From Flavobacteriaceae bacterium (GTDB taxonomy: Bacteria > Bacteroidota > Bacteroidia > Flavobacteriales > Flavobacteriaceae): a stretch of 64,000 nt of DNA. Below, piece by piece: positions 16,305-25,150 of this stretch (position 1 is the stretch's first letter; each line of letters starts with the position of its first letter). Where the stretch lies: NCBI GenBank assembly GCA_021648755.1, contig JAKISG010000005.1, forward strand, positions 1-64,000. The letters are read 5' to 3'. The notes under the pieces are model-generated. The model did not search any database. It was not told where the DNA came from and saw only the letters and a list, made by a program, of their open reading frames with translations. The translations under genes and the position numbers were made by a program.

Positions 16305-16859
16305 ATGAAAACGATAATACCATCATTACTATTTTTAATATTATTAACTAATTGTAATGAAAAGTCAGCATTACAAAAAGAATTTAATTGTGAGTCAGTT
16401 ACGTTTAGCCCTTTAGAAAAAATAACTGATTTTAAAGAAAAATTTAGTTTAAAAGTTCCAAAAAAATGGGCTACAAAATTATTTTATAATAATCATGAAA
16501 CAAATATTATGTCAGCCGATTCATTAAAATCATTTTCTAAAACGTATATTTTAGAAGTATCTCTAATTAGTGGTGATTTAAAATTAGACCCCAATTTTAC
16601 CCATAAAATAATAACTGATTTAGTGAATGAAGAAAAACTCATAACATTAAAACATGATTTTAATACTTTTAAAAAACTACCTTCCGTTTGGTTTTTATCT
16701 AGTGGAGAGAGTGGAAAATTTAAATACCATTACTTTCAGTTATTTATCAAAAAATCCCCAACTAATTATTTTAAAATAACCACGAAAATTTATGGAGACA
16801 AACTAGTAGAGAATCGTTTGTGTGAATCTATTGCTTTAATGCATAAGATTGAATTTTAA
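16305..16859 (+). CDS. Putative lipoprotein of unknown function
   Basis: Starting at the ATG at 16305 gives MKTIIPSLLFLILLTNC, a lipoprotein signal with the lipobox Cys at residue 17; an upstream in-frame ATG at 16275 would bury it. The mature protein (about 168 residues) alternates strands and short helices (KFSLKVPKKWATKLFYN, LEVSLISGD, FLSSGESGKFKYHYFQLFI, INYFKITTKI-like), reminiscent of small PsbP/DUF1795-type lipoproteins. No catalytic motif is seen. It is a single gene ending convergently with rfbA. Confidence 0.7.
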   Translation: MKTIIPSLLFLILLTNCNEKSALQKEFNCESVTFSPLEKITDFKEKFSLKVPKKWATKLFYNNHETNIMSADSLKSFSKTYILEVSLISGDLKLDPNFTHKIITDLVNEEKLITLKHDFNTFKKLPSVWFLSSGESGKFKYHYFQLFIKKSPTNYFKITTKIYGDKLVENRLCESIALMHKIEF

Positions 16860-16939
16860 GCTAAGTTTTACAAATTATTGGTAGATTTCAATCTTTTTTA
16901 ATGCTAAAAAACCTCTTTAGTAAAAGACAAACAATAAAA

Positions 16940-17806
16940 TTACAATGCTCTTAAATAATTGGCATATGAACTTTTACCTAACTCATCTGCTAATTTTAAA
17001 AGTTGACTTTTATTAATATAATTCATTCTCCAAGCAATTTCTTCTATACAAGCAACTTTTAACCCAGTTCTTTTTTCTATTGTTTTTATAAACTCAGATG
17101 CATCATTCATAGACTCATGCGTGCCAGAATCTAACCAAGCAAAACCACGACCTAGCAATTGCATTTTGAGTTTATTTTTTGCTAAAAACTCTTGATTTAC
17201 ACTAGTTATTTCTAATTCACCTCGCTTTGAAACTCTTACATTTTTTGCTATTTGTACGACATCATTTGTATAAAAATATAAACCAACCACTGCATAATTA
17301 CTTTTAGGGAAATCTGGCTTTTCCTCTATACTTTTTACATTGCCATTTTTATTAATTACAGCAACCCCATATCGATTAGGATCTTTAACTTCATAACCAA
17401 ATATAATTGATTTCCTTTCATCTTTAACCACATTTACTGCTTTTTTTAAAGTATTTTGAAATCCTGCACCATAAAAAATATTATCGCCTAAAATCAAACA
17501 AACATCATCATTTGCTATAAAATCCTTACCAATAATAAAAGCCTGTGCTAAACCATCTGGATTAGGCTGTTCTTTATATGATAATTTTAAACCCAGTTGC
17601 GAACCATCATTAAATAATTTTTTAAAATTTGGTAAATCTAGAGGAGTTGAGATAATTAAAACTTCTTTTATGCCAGCAAGCATCAATACAGATAAAGGGT
17701 AATAAATCATAGGCTTATCGTAAACAGGTAATAATTGTTTCGAAACCACTTTGGTTAGTGGATATAAACGTGTTCCTGACCCTCCTGCTAATATTATTCC
17801 TTTCAT
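16940..17806 (-). CDS. rfbA: Glucose-1-phosphate thymidylyltransferase
   Basis: This enzyme makes dTDP-glucose from dTTP and glucose-1-phosphate. The 288-residue protein has the nucleotide-binding signature GGSGTRLYPLT (8-18), SKQLLPVYDKPMIYYPLS, CLILGDNIFYG, and the sugar-binding EEKPDFPKSNYAVVGLYFY. Its length is standard for RmlA. It lies 118 bp downstream of rfbB on the same strand, but rfbC and rfbD (the epimerase and reductase for dTDP-rhamnose) are not in the window. Confidence 0.95.
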   Translation of the reverse strand: MKGIILAGGSGTRLYPLTKVVSKQLLPVYDKPMIYYPLSVLMLAGIKEVLIISTPLDLPNFKKLFNDGSQLGLKLSYKEQPNPDGLAQAFIIGKDFIANDDVCLILGDNIFYGAGFQNTLKKAVNVVKDERKSIIFGYEVKDPNRYGVAVINKNGNVKSIEEKPDFPKSNYAVVGLYFYTNDVVQIAKNVRVSKRGELEITSVNQEFLAKNKLKMQLLGRGFAWLDSGTHESMNDASEFIKTIEKRTGLKVACIEEIAWRMNYINKSQLLKLADELGKSSYANYLRAL

Positions 17807-17924
17807 TATTGTTTATTTATTTGTTTTGTAATTTTTTTAATTAATTCTTTGATTTTTAACATACTATAGTAAGTTACAAGTCCTTATAATAATTTATTAA
17901 ATAAATAAACGGATAAACAAATCA

Positions 17925-18974
17925 CTAATACATTTTCTCATAATAATCTTGATACTCACCACTAGTAACATTTTCTAACCATTTTCCATTTTTTAAATAC
18001 CAATCTACTGTTTTTTCTAATCCCTTTTCAAAATCTAATTTTGGTTTCCAACCAAACTCCTTGTTAATTTTTGAAATATCAATGGCATATCTCAAATCAT
18101 GCCCTGCCCTGTCTGTTACAAAAGTGATTAATTTTTGTGAACTATTTTCTTGCCTGCCTAGTTTTTCATCTACTACTTTGCAAAGTAATTTAATTAAATC
18201 AATATTTTTCCATTCGTTATTGCCTCCAATATTATAGGTCTCCCCTATTTTTCCTTTATGAAAAAGTAAATCTATTGCATCTATATGGTCTTCTACAAAC
18301 AACCAATCGCGCACATTTTTACCGTTTCCGTAAACAGGAAGTGCTTTATTATTCTTTATATTGTTAATAAATAATGGAATTAGTTTTTCCGGAAATTGAT
18401 TTGGACCATAATTATTTGAGCAATTAGAAATAATAATTGGCAATTTATAAGTATCATAAAATGCTCTTACAAAATGATCTGAACTTGCTTTTGAAGCAGA
18501 GTATGGGCTATGTGGATCATAGGCCGTTTTTTCTGTAAACTTACCAGTCTCATTTAATGAACCATAAACCTCATCTGTAGAGATATGATAAAATAATTTA
18601 TTATTCATATTTGACCAATGTTGCTTTGCTGTTTGTAATAAATTAACTGTCCCTATTACATTAGTCATAACAAATTCTAGCGGGTTTGTAATAGATCTAT
18701 CTACATGAGATGCAGCTGCTAGATGAATAATAGCATCAAAATCATACACTTTAAAAATTTCTTGAAGAAAATTAATATCCAAAATATCGCCTTTTATAAA
18801 GGTGTAATTTGGTAGGTTTTTAATAACCGTTAAATTTTCTAAATTACCCGCATAAGTCAGTTTATCTAAATTATAAATATGATATTTTGAGTATTTTTGA
18901 ACAAATAAACGTAGCAAATGCGAACCTATAAAACCTGCTCCTCCAGTTATTAATATTTTTTTTTTAAATTTCAT
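17925..18974 (-). CDS. rfbB: dTDP-glucose 4,6-dehydratase
   Basis: This extended SDR converts dTDP-glucose to dTDP-4-keto-6-deoxyglucose. The 349-residue protein has the NAD motif GGAGFIGSHL (11-20), HLAAASHVDRS, the STDEVYG loop with the catalytic Asp-Glu pair, and YSASK (Tyr-x3-Lys), as well as NNYGPNQFPEKLIPLFI. It precedes rfbA in a leftward pair. The product may feed dTDP-rhamnose synthesis by genes elsewhere, or other dTDP-6-deoxy sugars. Confidence 0.95.
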   Translation of the reverse strand: MKFKKKILITGGAGFIGSHLLRLFVQKYSKYHIYNLDKLTYAGNLENLTVIKNLPNYTFIKGDILDINFLQEIFKVYDFDAIIHLAAASHVDRSITNPLEFVMTNVIGTVNLLQTAKQHWSNMNNKLFYHISTDEVYGSLNETGKFTEKTAYDPHSPYSASKASSDHFVRAFYDTYKLPIIISNCSNNYGPNQFPEKLIPLFINNIKNNKALPVYGNGKNVRDWLFVEDHIDAIDLLFHKGKIGETYNIGGNNEWKNIDLIKLLCKVVDEKLGRQENSSQKLITFVTDRAGHDLRYAIDISKINKEFGWKPKLDFEKGLEKTVDWYLKNGKWLENVTSGEYQDYYEKMY

Positions 18975-19038
18975 TTATTTCGAATTTTAAGTTTTAATTT
19001 ATAATTCAAAGCTCAACGTTTTTGGTTTCTTGCTACTA

Positions 19039-20370
19039 TTAGCCTTTAAGCCCTTGCATCATTTGCATCATTTTTCTACTGCCACCACCTTGCATCATTT
19101 TCATCATTTTACTCATTTGTGTAAATTGCTTTAATAATTGATTTACTTCTTGCACTGTGGTACCAGAACCTTTAGCAATTCTCTTTTTTCTAGAAGAATT
19201 AATAAGCTTCGGCTGTGTCCGCTCTTTAATTGTCATTGAATGAATTATTGCTTCAATACCTTTAAAGGAATTGTCATCAATATCAATATCTTTCATCGCT
19301 TTACCAACACCAGGAATCATACTAACAAGATCTTTCATATTCCCCATTTTTTTAATTTGTTGAATTTGTTTTAAAAAATCATCAAAACCAAACTGATTTT
19401 TAGCAATCTTTTTTTGTATTCTTCTTGCCTCCTCTTCATCGTAATGTTCTTGCGCTTTTTCTACTAACGAAACCACATCACCCATTCCTAAAATACGTTC
19501 TGCCATACGGTCTGGATGAAAAACAGCAATAGCTTCCATCTTCTCACCAGTACCAATAAATTTAATAGGCTTGTCAACAACACTTTTTATAGACAAGGCT
19601 GCTCCACCACGAGTATCACCATCTAATTTAGTAAGAACAACGCCCTCAAAATTTAAAATATCGTTAAATGCTTTTGCTGTATTTACAGCATCTTGACCAG
19701 TCATTGCATCTACTACAAATAAAGTCTCTTGTGGCTGTATTGCTTTGTGAATATTAGAAATTTCATGCATCATTTTTTCATCAACAGCCAAACGACCAGC
19801 AGTATCTATAATCACCACATTTTTGCCATTAGTTTTAGCATATTTAACTGCATTTTTGGCAATTTCTACAGGGTTTTTATTTTCAGGCTCTGCATAAACT
19901 GCTACACCAATCTGTTCTCCAACAACCTGTAATTGATTGATTGCCGCTGGTCTATAAACATCACAACCAACTAACAGTACTTGTTTTGCTTTTTTATTTT
20001 TTAAGAAATTAGCTAGTTTTCCTGAAAAAGTAGTTTTACCAGAACCTTGTAAACCAGACATTAATATTATAGTTGGTGACCCTTTTAGGTTTAAACCTAC
20101 TGTTTCTCCACCCATTAATTTAGTTAACTCATCTTTAACTAATTTAACCATTAACTGTCCTGGATTTAAGGTAGTCAACACGTTTTGACCAAGTGCTTTT
20201 TCTTGAACCCTTTTGGTAAACTCTTTTGCAGTTTTAAAGTTGACATCTGCATCTAACAAGGCGCGTCTTACCTCTTTTAAAGTTTCAGCTACATTTATTT
20301 CTGTAATTTTTCCATGACCTTTAAGTACATGAAATGCTTTATCCAGTTTATCACTTAAATTATTGAACAT
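19039..20370 (-). CDS. ffh: Signal recognition particle protein Ffh
   Basis: The 443-residue GTPase binds signal sequences and 4.5S RNA for cotranslational targeting. The N domain helical bundle (RRALLDADVNFKTAKEF) precedes the G domain with GLQGSGKTTF (G1, about 108-117), CDVYRPAA, DTAGR (G3), TKLDGDTRGGAAL (G4) and GTGEK. The methionine-rich M domain at the C-terminus includes the RNA-binding RKKRIAKGSGT and the run TQMSKMMKMMQGG followed by KMMQMMQGLKG. It lies 64 bp upstream of rfbB, and a TATCTTTG promoter box precedes it. Confidence 0.97.
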   Translation of the reverse strand: MFNNLSDKLDKAFHVLKGHGKITEINVAETLKEVRRALLDADVNFKTAKEFTKRVQEKALGQNVLTTLNPGQLMVKLVKDELTKLMGGETVGLNLKGSPTIILMSGLQGSGKTTFSGKLANFLKNKKAKQVLLVGCDVYRPAAINQLQVVGEQIGVAVYAEPENKNPVEIAKNAVKYAKTNGKNVVIIDTAGRLAVDEKMMHEISNIHKAIQPQETLFVVDAMTGQDAVNTAKAFNDILNFEGVVLTKLDGDTRGGAALSIKSVVDKPIKFIGTGEKMEAIAVFHPDRMAERILGMGDVVSLVEKAQEHYDEEEARRIQKKIAKNQFGFDDFLKQIQQIKKMGNMKDLVSMIPGVGKAMKDIDIDDNSFKGIEAIIHSMTIKERTQPKLINSSRKKRIAKGSGTTVQEVNQLLKQFTQMSKMMKMMQGGGSRKMMQMMQGLKG

Positions 20371-20396
20371 ATTCTTTTCTTAAAAATTATTAATTG

Positions 20397-20404
20397 CAAA
20401 GATA
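20397..20404 (-). promoter_or_regulatory. TAnnTTTG promoter element (ffh)
   Basis: The minus strand reads TATCTTTG, 26 bp upstream of the ffh ATG. It may also serve the downstream rfbB-rfbA genes by read-through. Confidence 0.5.
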
Positions 20405-20621
20405 AAAAAAATCTATACGTAAATTAATAGTCTTACTACTTTAATAAAGTAAATTGTATTTATACTAAAACTAAATAGCTTTTCACCTCTCTTTTCTTTC
20501 TTTTTTTATTTTCAAAAGCACCTTACAAAATATAACGTATTATACTTCAAGCCTTTTCAAGTAATTTTTGTAATTTTTTACAAAAAAACAAAAAATTGAA
20601 GTTTTTTTTATTTAAATTACA

Positions 20622-20629
20622 TATATTTG
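20622..20629 (+). promoter_or_regulatory. TAnnTTTG promoter element (peroxiredoxin gene)
   Basis: TATATTTG lies 30 bp upstream of the ATG at 20660. A TTG is present upstream, but at a longer spacing (23 bp) than the usual 19-20. Confidence 0.55.
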
Positions 20630-20659
20630 CTTTCCCTAATTACTTAATTAAAAAAATCA

Positions 20660-21106
20660 ATGATAAAAATTGGCGAAAAATCACCTGCATTTACAGCAAA
20701 AAATCAAGATGGAAAAATTATAAAGTCAATTGATTTTTTAGGTAAAAAATTAGTGCTTTTTTTTTACCCAAAAGCAAGTACACCAGGTTGTACTGCCGAA
20801 GCATGTAACTTAAGAGATAATTACCAAGAATTTTTAGCAAAAGGCTATGCAATATTAGGAGTTAGTGCAGACTCAGAAAAAAGGCAACAAAATTTTTTAA
20901 ATAAAAACGGATTGCCCTATGAACTTCTAGCAGACGAAGATAAAACAGTAATAAATGCATTTGGAGTTTGGGGACCCAAAAAATTTATGGGTCGTGAATA
21001 CAATGGTATTCATAGAACTACATTTATTATTGATAAAAACGGTATTATTGCTAATATAATTACTAAAGTTAAAACCAAAGAACATACTAGTCAAATTTTA
21101 GTTTAA
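20660..21106 (+). CDS. bcp: Thioredoxin-dependent thiol peroxidase (Bcp/PrxQ)
   Basis: This is a cytoplasmic peroxiredoxin that reduces hydroperoxides using thioredoxin. The 148-residue thioredoxin-fold protein has FYPKASTPGCTAEACNLRDN, which contains the peroxidatic Cys (in PGCT) and the resolving Cys five residues later, as in two-Cys atypical BCP enzymes. GVSADSEKRQQNF and GIHRTTFIIDKNG follow in family order. Full length, single gene. Confidence 0.94.
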   Translation: MIKIGEKSPAFTAKNQDGKIIKSIDFLGKKLVLFFYPKASTPGCTAEACNLRDNYQEFLAKGYAILGVSADSEKRQQNFLNKNGLPYELLADEDKTVINAFGVWGPKKFMGREYNGIHRTTFIIDKNGIIANIITKVKTKEHTSQILV

Positions 21107-21459
21107 TTTTTACCTTGATAATTCACTTAAAATAGTAGACAATAATTTTTTCTTTTAAAAAAATTAACTCCTTTGTAAATTTCTAACGGTTTAATTATTG
21201 TAACGATTTTCACACATTTAAATATACACCGAAAATATACCTAATTCGATTTTGTGCTAAACCGAAAATTAATTATATATTTACGCAACTAAACAGACCT
21301 AATGAGTTATATCTCCTAAAGTTTGATTATGAAAATTTTTAAAAGGAATAGCTAAAAGTAAAAAATAAGTTCGTGAATTTTTGATATTGTTTTTATTGGA
21401 ATTCAAATTTCTTAAAAAAAGTTAAAAAAAAAGTAAACACCTTAATAAATTTTAAATTT
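21107..21459. other. Intergenic region, nothing recognised
   Basis: This 353-bp AT-rich stretch lies between bcp and the PIG-L lipoprotein gene. There is no credible ORF or hairpin. TATATTTACG near 21272 is one base off the TAnnTTTG consensus, but it lies about 180 bp before the next start. Confidence 0.35.
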
Positions 21460-22299
21460 ATGAATTCTCTAAAGATTATAATTTTAACCCTGACTTTATT
21501 TATTTTTAGTTGTACTACTGATTCGATCCCGACTGCTGATTCAACTCCAAACATCGACACAGATTCAGTTATGGTAATGATAATTGCCCACCCTGACGAT
21601 GAAGTAACTGTAGGCCCATTGCTTGCCCTATATGCAAAAAATGGTGCTGACGTGTATCTAGTGTGTGTTACTTCAGGTCAGCAAGGAGGAGCAAATACTA
21701 CTATTCCGGTAGGAGAAGAACTTGGTGCTGCTAGAGAAGTTGAAATAAGAGCAGCTTGTCAGGCATATGGAATAAACCCTCCCTACCTACTTCAATTGGA
21801 AGATGGCGGATTGTTATGTTTGTCCAGTCTTGAAATTGCTAAGCTAAAAGAACGTCTTCGGAATATTTTAGAAATAGTTGGTGCTCAGGTAGTTATTACA
21901 TTTGGGCCAGAAGGATATACAGGACATACAGACCACATTGCGGTTGGAGAAATAACAACAGAACTTATTGACCAATGGTACACTGAAACTAATACATCTA
22001 ATGCGCCTGATAAACTTTATTACACCATGTTTCCAGAAAGTTTTAAAAGTAAACTACCCGCAGGGTTTAACTTCCTCGTAGGAATTCCTGATTCTGAAGC
22101 AACAACTATTGTTGACTGTGCTAATGGAGTGTCAGAGGCACAAGCTGCTATACTAGAATATGAAACCCAATGGACACCTACAACAATGACCGCAATACAA
22201 TCTATAATAGGAGAAGACGTACTGCAAGGACAAATGTATTTACGTTGGGCTAGAGCAAAGAATGGTTCAATAAGTTTTGGAGAAACAGATGTTTTTTAA
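21460..22299 (+). CDS. PIG-L/LmbE-family deacetylase lipoprotein
   Basis: The 279-residue protein starts with a lipoprotein signal (MNSLKIIILTLTLFIFSC, lipid-attachment Cys18) followed by a Thr/Ser/Asp-rich linker. The LmbE-like domain has the metal and catalytic signature HPDDE (44-48) and the third zinc ligand in GHTDH (155-159), so the zinc-dependent N-deacetylase site appears intact. Family members remove N-acetyl groups from GlcNAc-type sugars (GlcNAc-PI, mycothiol precursors, lipid-linked or secreted glycans). Lipidation places it in the periplasm or on the outer membrane. It precedes a secreted beta-helix protein by 52 bp, so both may act on an extracellular polysaccharide. Confidence 0.87.
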   Translation: MNSLKIIILTLTLFIFSCTTDSIPTADSTPNIDTDSVMVMIIAHPDDEVTVGPLLALYAKNGADVYLVCVTSGQQGGANTTIPVGEELGAAREVEIRAACQAYGINPPYLLQLEDGGLLCLSSLEIAKLKERLRNILEIVGAQVVITFGPEGYTGHTDHIAVGEITTELIDQWYTETNTSNAPDKLYYTMFPESFKSKLPAGFNFLVGIPDSEATTIVDCANGVSEAQAAILEYETQWTPTTMTAIQSIIGEDVLQGQMYLRWARAKNGSISFGETDVF

Positions 22300-22313
22300 A
22301 CTATCATATCGTG

Positions 22314-22321
22314 TATTTTTG
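22314..22321 (+). promoter_or_regulatory. TAnnTTTG promoter element (beta-helix gene)
   Basis: TATTTTTG lies 30 bp before the ATG at 22352 and just after the PIG-L stop. The beta-helix gene may therefore have its own promoter. Confidence 0.45.
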
Positions 22322-22351
22322 CATATAACAAGTTATTAAACCTAAAAGAGA

Positions 22352-24040
22352 ATGCAAATCAGACCAATATTAATAATAGTCCTAACCTTATTATTATTTA
22401 CTATCAATAGTAATGCAACAACTTATTATATATCTACTACTGGAAATGATTCAAACTCGGGAACAACACCTGCTTCATCGTGGAAAACTATAAATAAAGT
22501 AAATACATTTTCTCTTTCAGTTGGTGACTCTGTTCTTTTTAAACGAAATGACATTTGGAGAGGACAATTGATTCCTCAAAGCGGTATTTTTGGAACAAGT
22601 AATTATTATGGAGCATACTCCTCAGGTGATAATCCTACCATTTTAGGCTCTTTAAATTTTAGTAACTTATCAGACTGGACAAATACTGGAGGAAATGTTT
22701 GGAAATGTAATGCCACTTTTTCGACTGATATTGGAAATATTATCTTTAATAATGCTACAAGTGTTGGATTTAAAAAATGGAATTTGATCGATTTACAAAG
22801 CCAAAATGACTTTTGGTTTAATTTATCATCAAATGAACTCCTGATATATTCAACATCAAACCCTGGTAATATTTATACAGAAATAGAACTCGCATTACGA
22901 AAAGATATTATTAACCAACAAAATAAAAATTTTATTACATTTGAAAATTTAAGTATTAAATACGGTGCCGCTCACGGTTTTGGAGGAGGCAACACATCAA
23001 ATATTATTATAAATTCCTGTAATATATCTTTTATTGGTGGTGGCGATCTTGATATGGATGGAACAATCAGATACGGTAATGGTGTCGAATTTTGGGGAAA
23101 TGCTTCAAATAATACCGTTTCAAAATGTAAAATATGGGAAATTTATGACACCGGAGTTACTAACCAAAACCATACTAATACAGTTACACAACATAATATC
23201 AAATATCAAAATAATCTAATTTGGAATTGTGGCTTGTCTTCTTTTGAATTTTGGTGTAAACCCGAAACATCTATAACTTCTGATATCTATTTTGAAAACA
23301 ATACTTGTTTATTTGCTGGTGGTGGATGGGGAATACAGCGACCCGATTATCATGGAATTCACGTATTAATTAGTAGTAATACTTCTCAAACTGACACCGT
23401 TTATATTAAAAACAATATCTTTTTTGAAGCACAACGAACAATATATGCATTTGAAGATAATGCTAATGGCCAATATGAATTGGATTATAATGTAATATAT
23501 CAACCTACTGCTAATGATATATTATTTGCTTTTTTTCCTTCTAATCAAATTTATACTTATTCAAACTCCTCTACATATACAAATACAGTAAATAAAGATG
23601 TAAACTCTGTATTTGGAAACCCTAATTTCACAAATTTATCTGTCTTAGACTTTTCTTTATTAAATACATCAATTGCTATTGACGCAGGAACTAATACGAA
23701 TATTATAGACGATTTTGAATATAATTCAAGACCTTATAATAAAATATTTGATATTGGTGCATATGAATATTCGGAACCATTAGGAATAACCGATAATGAA
23801 TATTCAAAAATAATCATTGTTTACCCAAACCCAACAAACCAATCCTTTCGAGTTAGATTCGATGACAAAAATAAGTGTAAATTACATTTATACAATACTA
23901 ACGGACAAAGAATAATGGCAATAGAAAACTATTCAAATAATCAAGAAATCAAAATAAATAACCTAAAAGAGGGTATTTACACATTTACTATAAGTGATTC
24001 TAAAATTATTGCAACTGGAAAAGTACTAATACAAAAGTAA
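22352..24040 (+). CDS. Secreted right-handed parallel beta-helix protein with T9SS type A domain
   Basis: The 562-residue protein has a signal peptide (residues 1-23). Next is a segment TTYYISTTGNDSNSGTTPAS typical of polysaccharide lyase-like or DUF1565-type beta-helix proteins, with SWKTINKVN following. Repeated short NN/NI strand ladders cover about residues 170-400 (ENLSIKYG, INSCNISF, VSKCKIWE, ENNTCLF, IKNNIFF). The C-terminus (about 490-562) is a T9SS type A domain: VYPNPTNQSFRVRF, LYNTNGQRI, LKEGIYTFTI, ATGKVLIQK. The fold is common in pectate lyases and alginate-modifying enzymes, but the catalytic residues cannot be assigned by eye. It is expected on the cell surface. Confidence 0.85.
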   Translation: MQIRPILIIVLTLLLFTINSNATTYYISTTGNDSNSGTTPASSWKTINKVNTFSLSVGDSVLFKRNDIWRGQLIPQSGIFGTSNYYGAYSSGDNPTILGSLNFSNLSDWTNTGGNVWKCNATFSTDIGNIIFNNATSVGFKKWNLIDLQSQNDFWFNLSSNELLIYSTSNPGNIYTEIELALRKDIINQQNKNFITFENLSIKYGAAHGFGGGNTSNIIINSCNISFIGGGDLDMDGTIRYGNGVEFWGNASNNTVSKCKIWEIYDTGVTNQNHTNTVTQHNIKYQNNLIWNCGLSSFEFWCKPETSITSDIYFENNTCLFAGGGWGIQRPDYHGIHVLISSNTSQTDTVYIKNNIFFEAQRTIYAFEDNANGQYELDYNVIYQPTANDILFAFFPSNQIYTYSNSSTYTNTVNKDVNSVFGNPNFTNLSVLDFSLLNTSIAIDAGTNTNIIDDFEYNSRPYNKIFDIGAYEYSEPLGITDNEYSKIIIVYPNPTNQSFRVRFDDKNKCKLHLYNTNGQRIMAIENYSNNQEIKINNLKEGIYTFTISDSKIIATGKVLIQK

Positions 24041-24043
24041 ATG

Positions 24044-24083
24044 TTAATCTATTAAAAATAAATTAGTTTTTTAGATTAATTTT
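24044..24083 (+). terminator. Rho-independent terminator after the beta-helix gene
   Basis: TTAATCTA (24044-24051) pairs with TAGATTAA (24072-24079), with inner A and T tracts that can also pair, followed by TTTT. It starts 4 bp after the stop codon. Confidence 0.5.
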
Positions 24084-24160
24084 ACTCGAGATGACATTTC
24101 AATCTAGAATGAAAATTACTATAAATATTTACTTGATTAGTTGCACCACGTTGTTGTTTT

Positions 24161-24211
24161 GATTTTCGCCTTTTTTTCTTTGTGAAGCGTAGCGAAAAAA
24201 AGGCGAAAATC
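24161..24211. repeat. Perfect 18-bp inverted repeat with 15-nt loop
   Basis: GATTTTCGCCTTTTTTTC (24161-24178) and GAAAAAAAGGCGAAAATC (24194-24211) are exact reverse complements around TTTGTGAAGCGTAGC. It is far stronger than a normal terminator stem in this genome. It lies inside the presumed left end of the IS element, upstream of its transposase start. Confidence 0.85.
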
Positions 24212-24213
24212 AT

Positions 24214-24246
24214 CGCTTTAAATTAATCTCTGTGATTTTTAAAGCG
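24214..24246. repeat. Second inverted repeat next to the 18-bp one
   Basis: CGCTTTAAA (24214-24222) and TTTAAAGCG (24238-24246) form a perfect 9-bp stem with a 15-nt loop, starting 2 bp after the larger hairpin. The two tandem hairpins together occupy most of the space before the transposase start. Confidence 0.7.
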
Positions 24247-24296
24247 AAAGAATGACAACTTGTTTATTTTTGAATAACTTTAAAATAAACAAAGAA

Positions 24297-24908
24297 TGAA
24301 ACAAATTTATCACTCCAACGCAACACATAGACGTTACTTATTTGCCAAAAATAAATGGTATAAAGTACTATCTTTTTGTTGCAATAGATAGAGCAACAAG
24401 AACACTGTATTATAAGGTTTATGACGCTAAAACTAGTGCAAATGCAGAAAGTTTTATGTTAGAATGTTTAGACTTTTTTCCTTTTGGGATTACGCACGTT
24501 TTAACTGATAATGGGCTCGAATTCACCAATCGTTTGTTAAAAGATAAGAAAGGAAAATACTGCACTAAGCCAAGTAAATTAGACATTGTATGCGACCAAA
24601 ATAACATAGAGCATAGATGTACAAAACCCTTTACACCAAAAACCAATGGAATGGTAGAAAAAGCAAATGACATCATTAAAAAGAAAACAATTAAAATAAC
24701 CAAATACAAATCTTTAGAAGAAATGAATGATGACTTAATGGACTTTTTAATGCATTACAATCTTTATAGAAGGCATGGAAGTTTAAGGCGAGAATTAAAA
24801 GTAAAAACACCTTATAATGCAGTCGAAAAATGGTACGAACTAGACGAGAAAATATTTAAAATAAAACCAACTGAATTTAAAAATAAAATACTAACTTTGA
24901 AAATCTAA
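24297..24908 (+). pseudogene. IS481-family transposase with an internal deletion
   Basis: The ATG at 24297 begins MKQIYHSNAT, which looks like the normal N-terminus of flavobacterial IS481-family transposases. After about ten codons the frame breaks. From about 24323 another frame continues with HIDVTYLPKINGIKYYLFVA and the rest of the DDE integrase core to LTLKI at 24908. The catalytic set is visible: Asp in HID, Asp in LTDNGLEF, Glu in MVEKANDI. The helix-turn-helix DNA-binding half (expected roughly 120 residues) is missing. The longest open frame in the second reading frame would begin at a TTG at 24342, after the first catalytic Asp, so no active enzyme can be made. Confidence 0.8.
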
Positions 24909-25108
24909 GCAAGTTGAAAAAAGAACAACAACCTTGTGAAACTTAACAATTATGTGAAATATTGTATGTCAAAATCAACTTTTCTGTAATTTATCGCTAT
25001 AGAATTTAGAACAGTTCTTTTTTGTTTAAAAACCCAACTTTTACATAATAAAAAATAAGATTTTTCGTAATATACATAGATTACAAACCAAAATATTAAT
25101 TTATTAAG

Positions 25109-25116
25109 TACTTTTG
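25109..25116 (+). promoter_or_regulatory. TAnnTTTG promoter element at the head of the glycan locus
   Basis: TACTTTTG lies 34 bp upstream of the ATG at 25151. It is the only good candidate promoter for the first genes of the rightward arm. Confidence 0.5.
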
Positions 25117-25150
25117 CACGCAATCTACGCAAAAAGTAGTATATTTTAAA

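Larger units (their letters stand above)
24150..24932 (+). mobile_element. Decayed IS481-type insertion sequence
   Basis: The transposase remnant (24297-24908) is flanked by candidate imperfect terminal inverted repeats. The left one reads GTTGTTGTTTTGATTTTC from 24150, and the complement of the right one reads GTTGTTGTTCTTTTTTC from 24932. No target-site duplication is visible next to them, so the boundaries are provisional. The element separates a carbohydrate-active gene pair from the main glycan locus. Confidence 0.5.
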
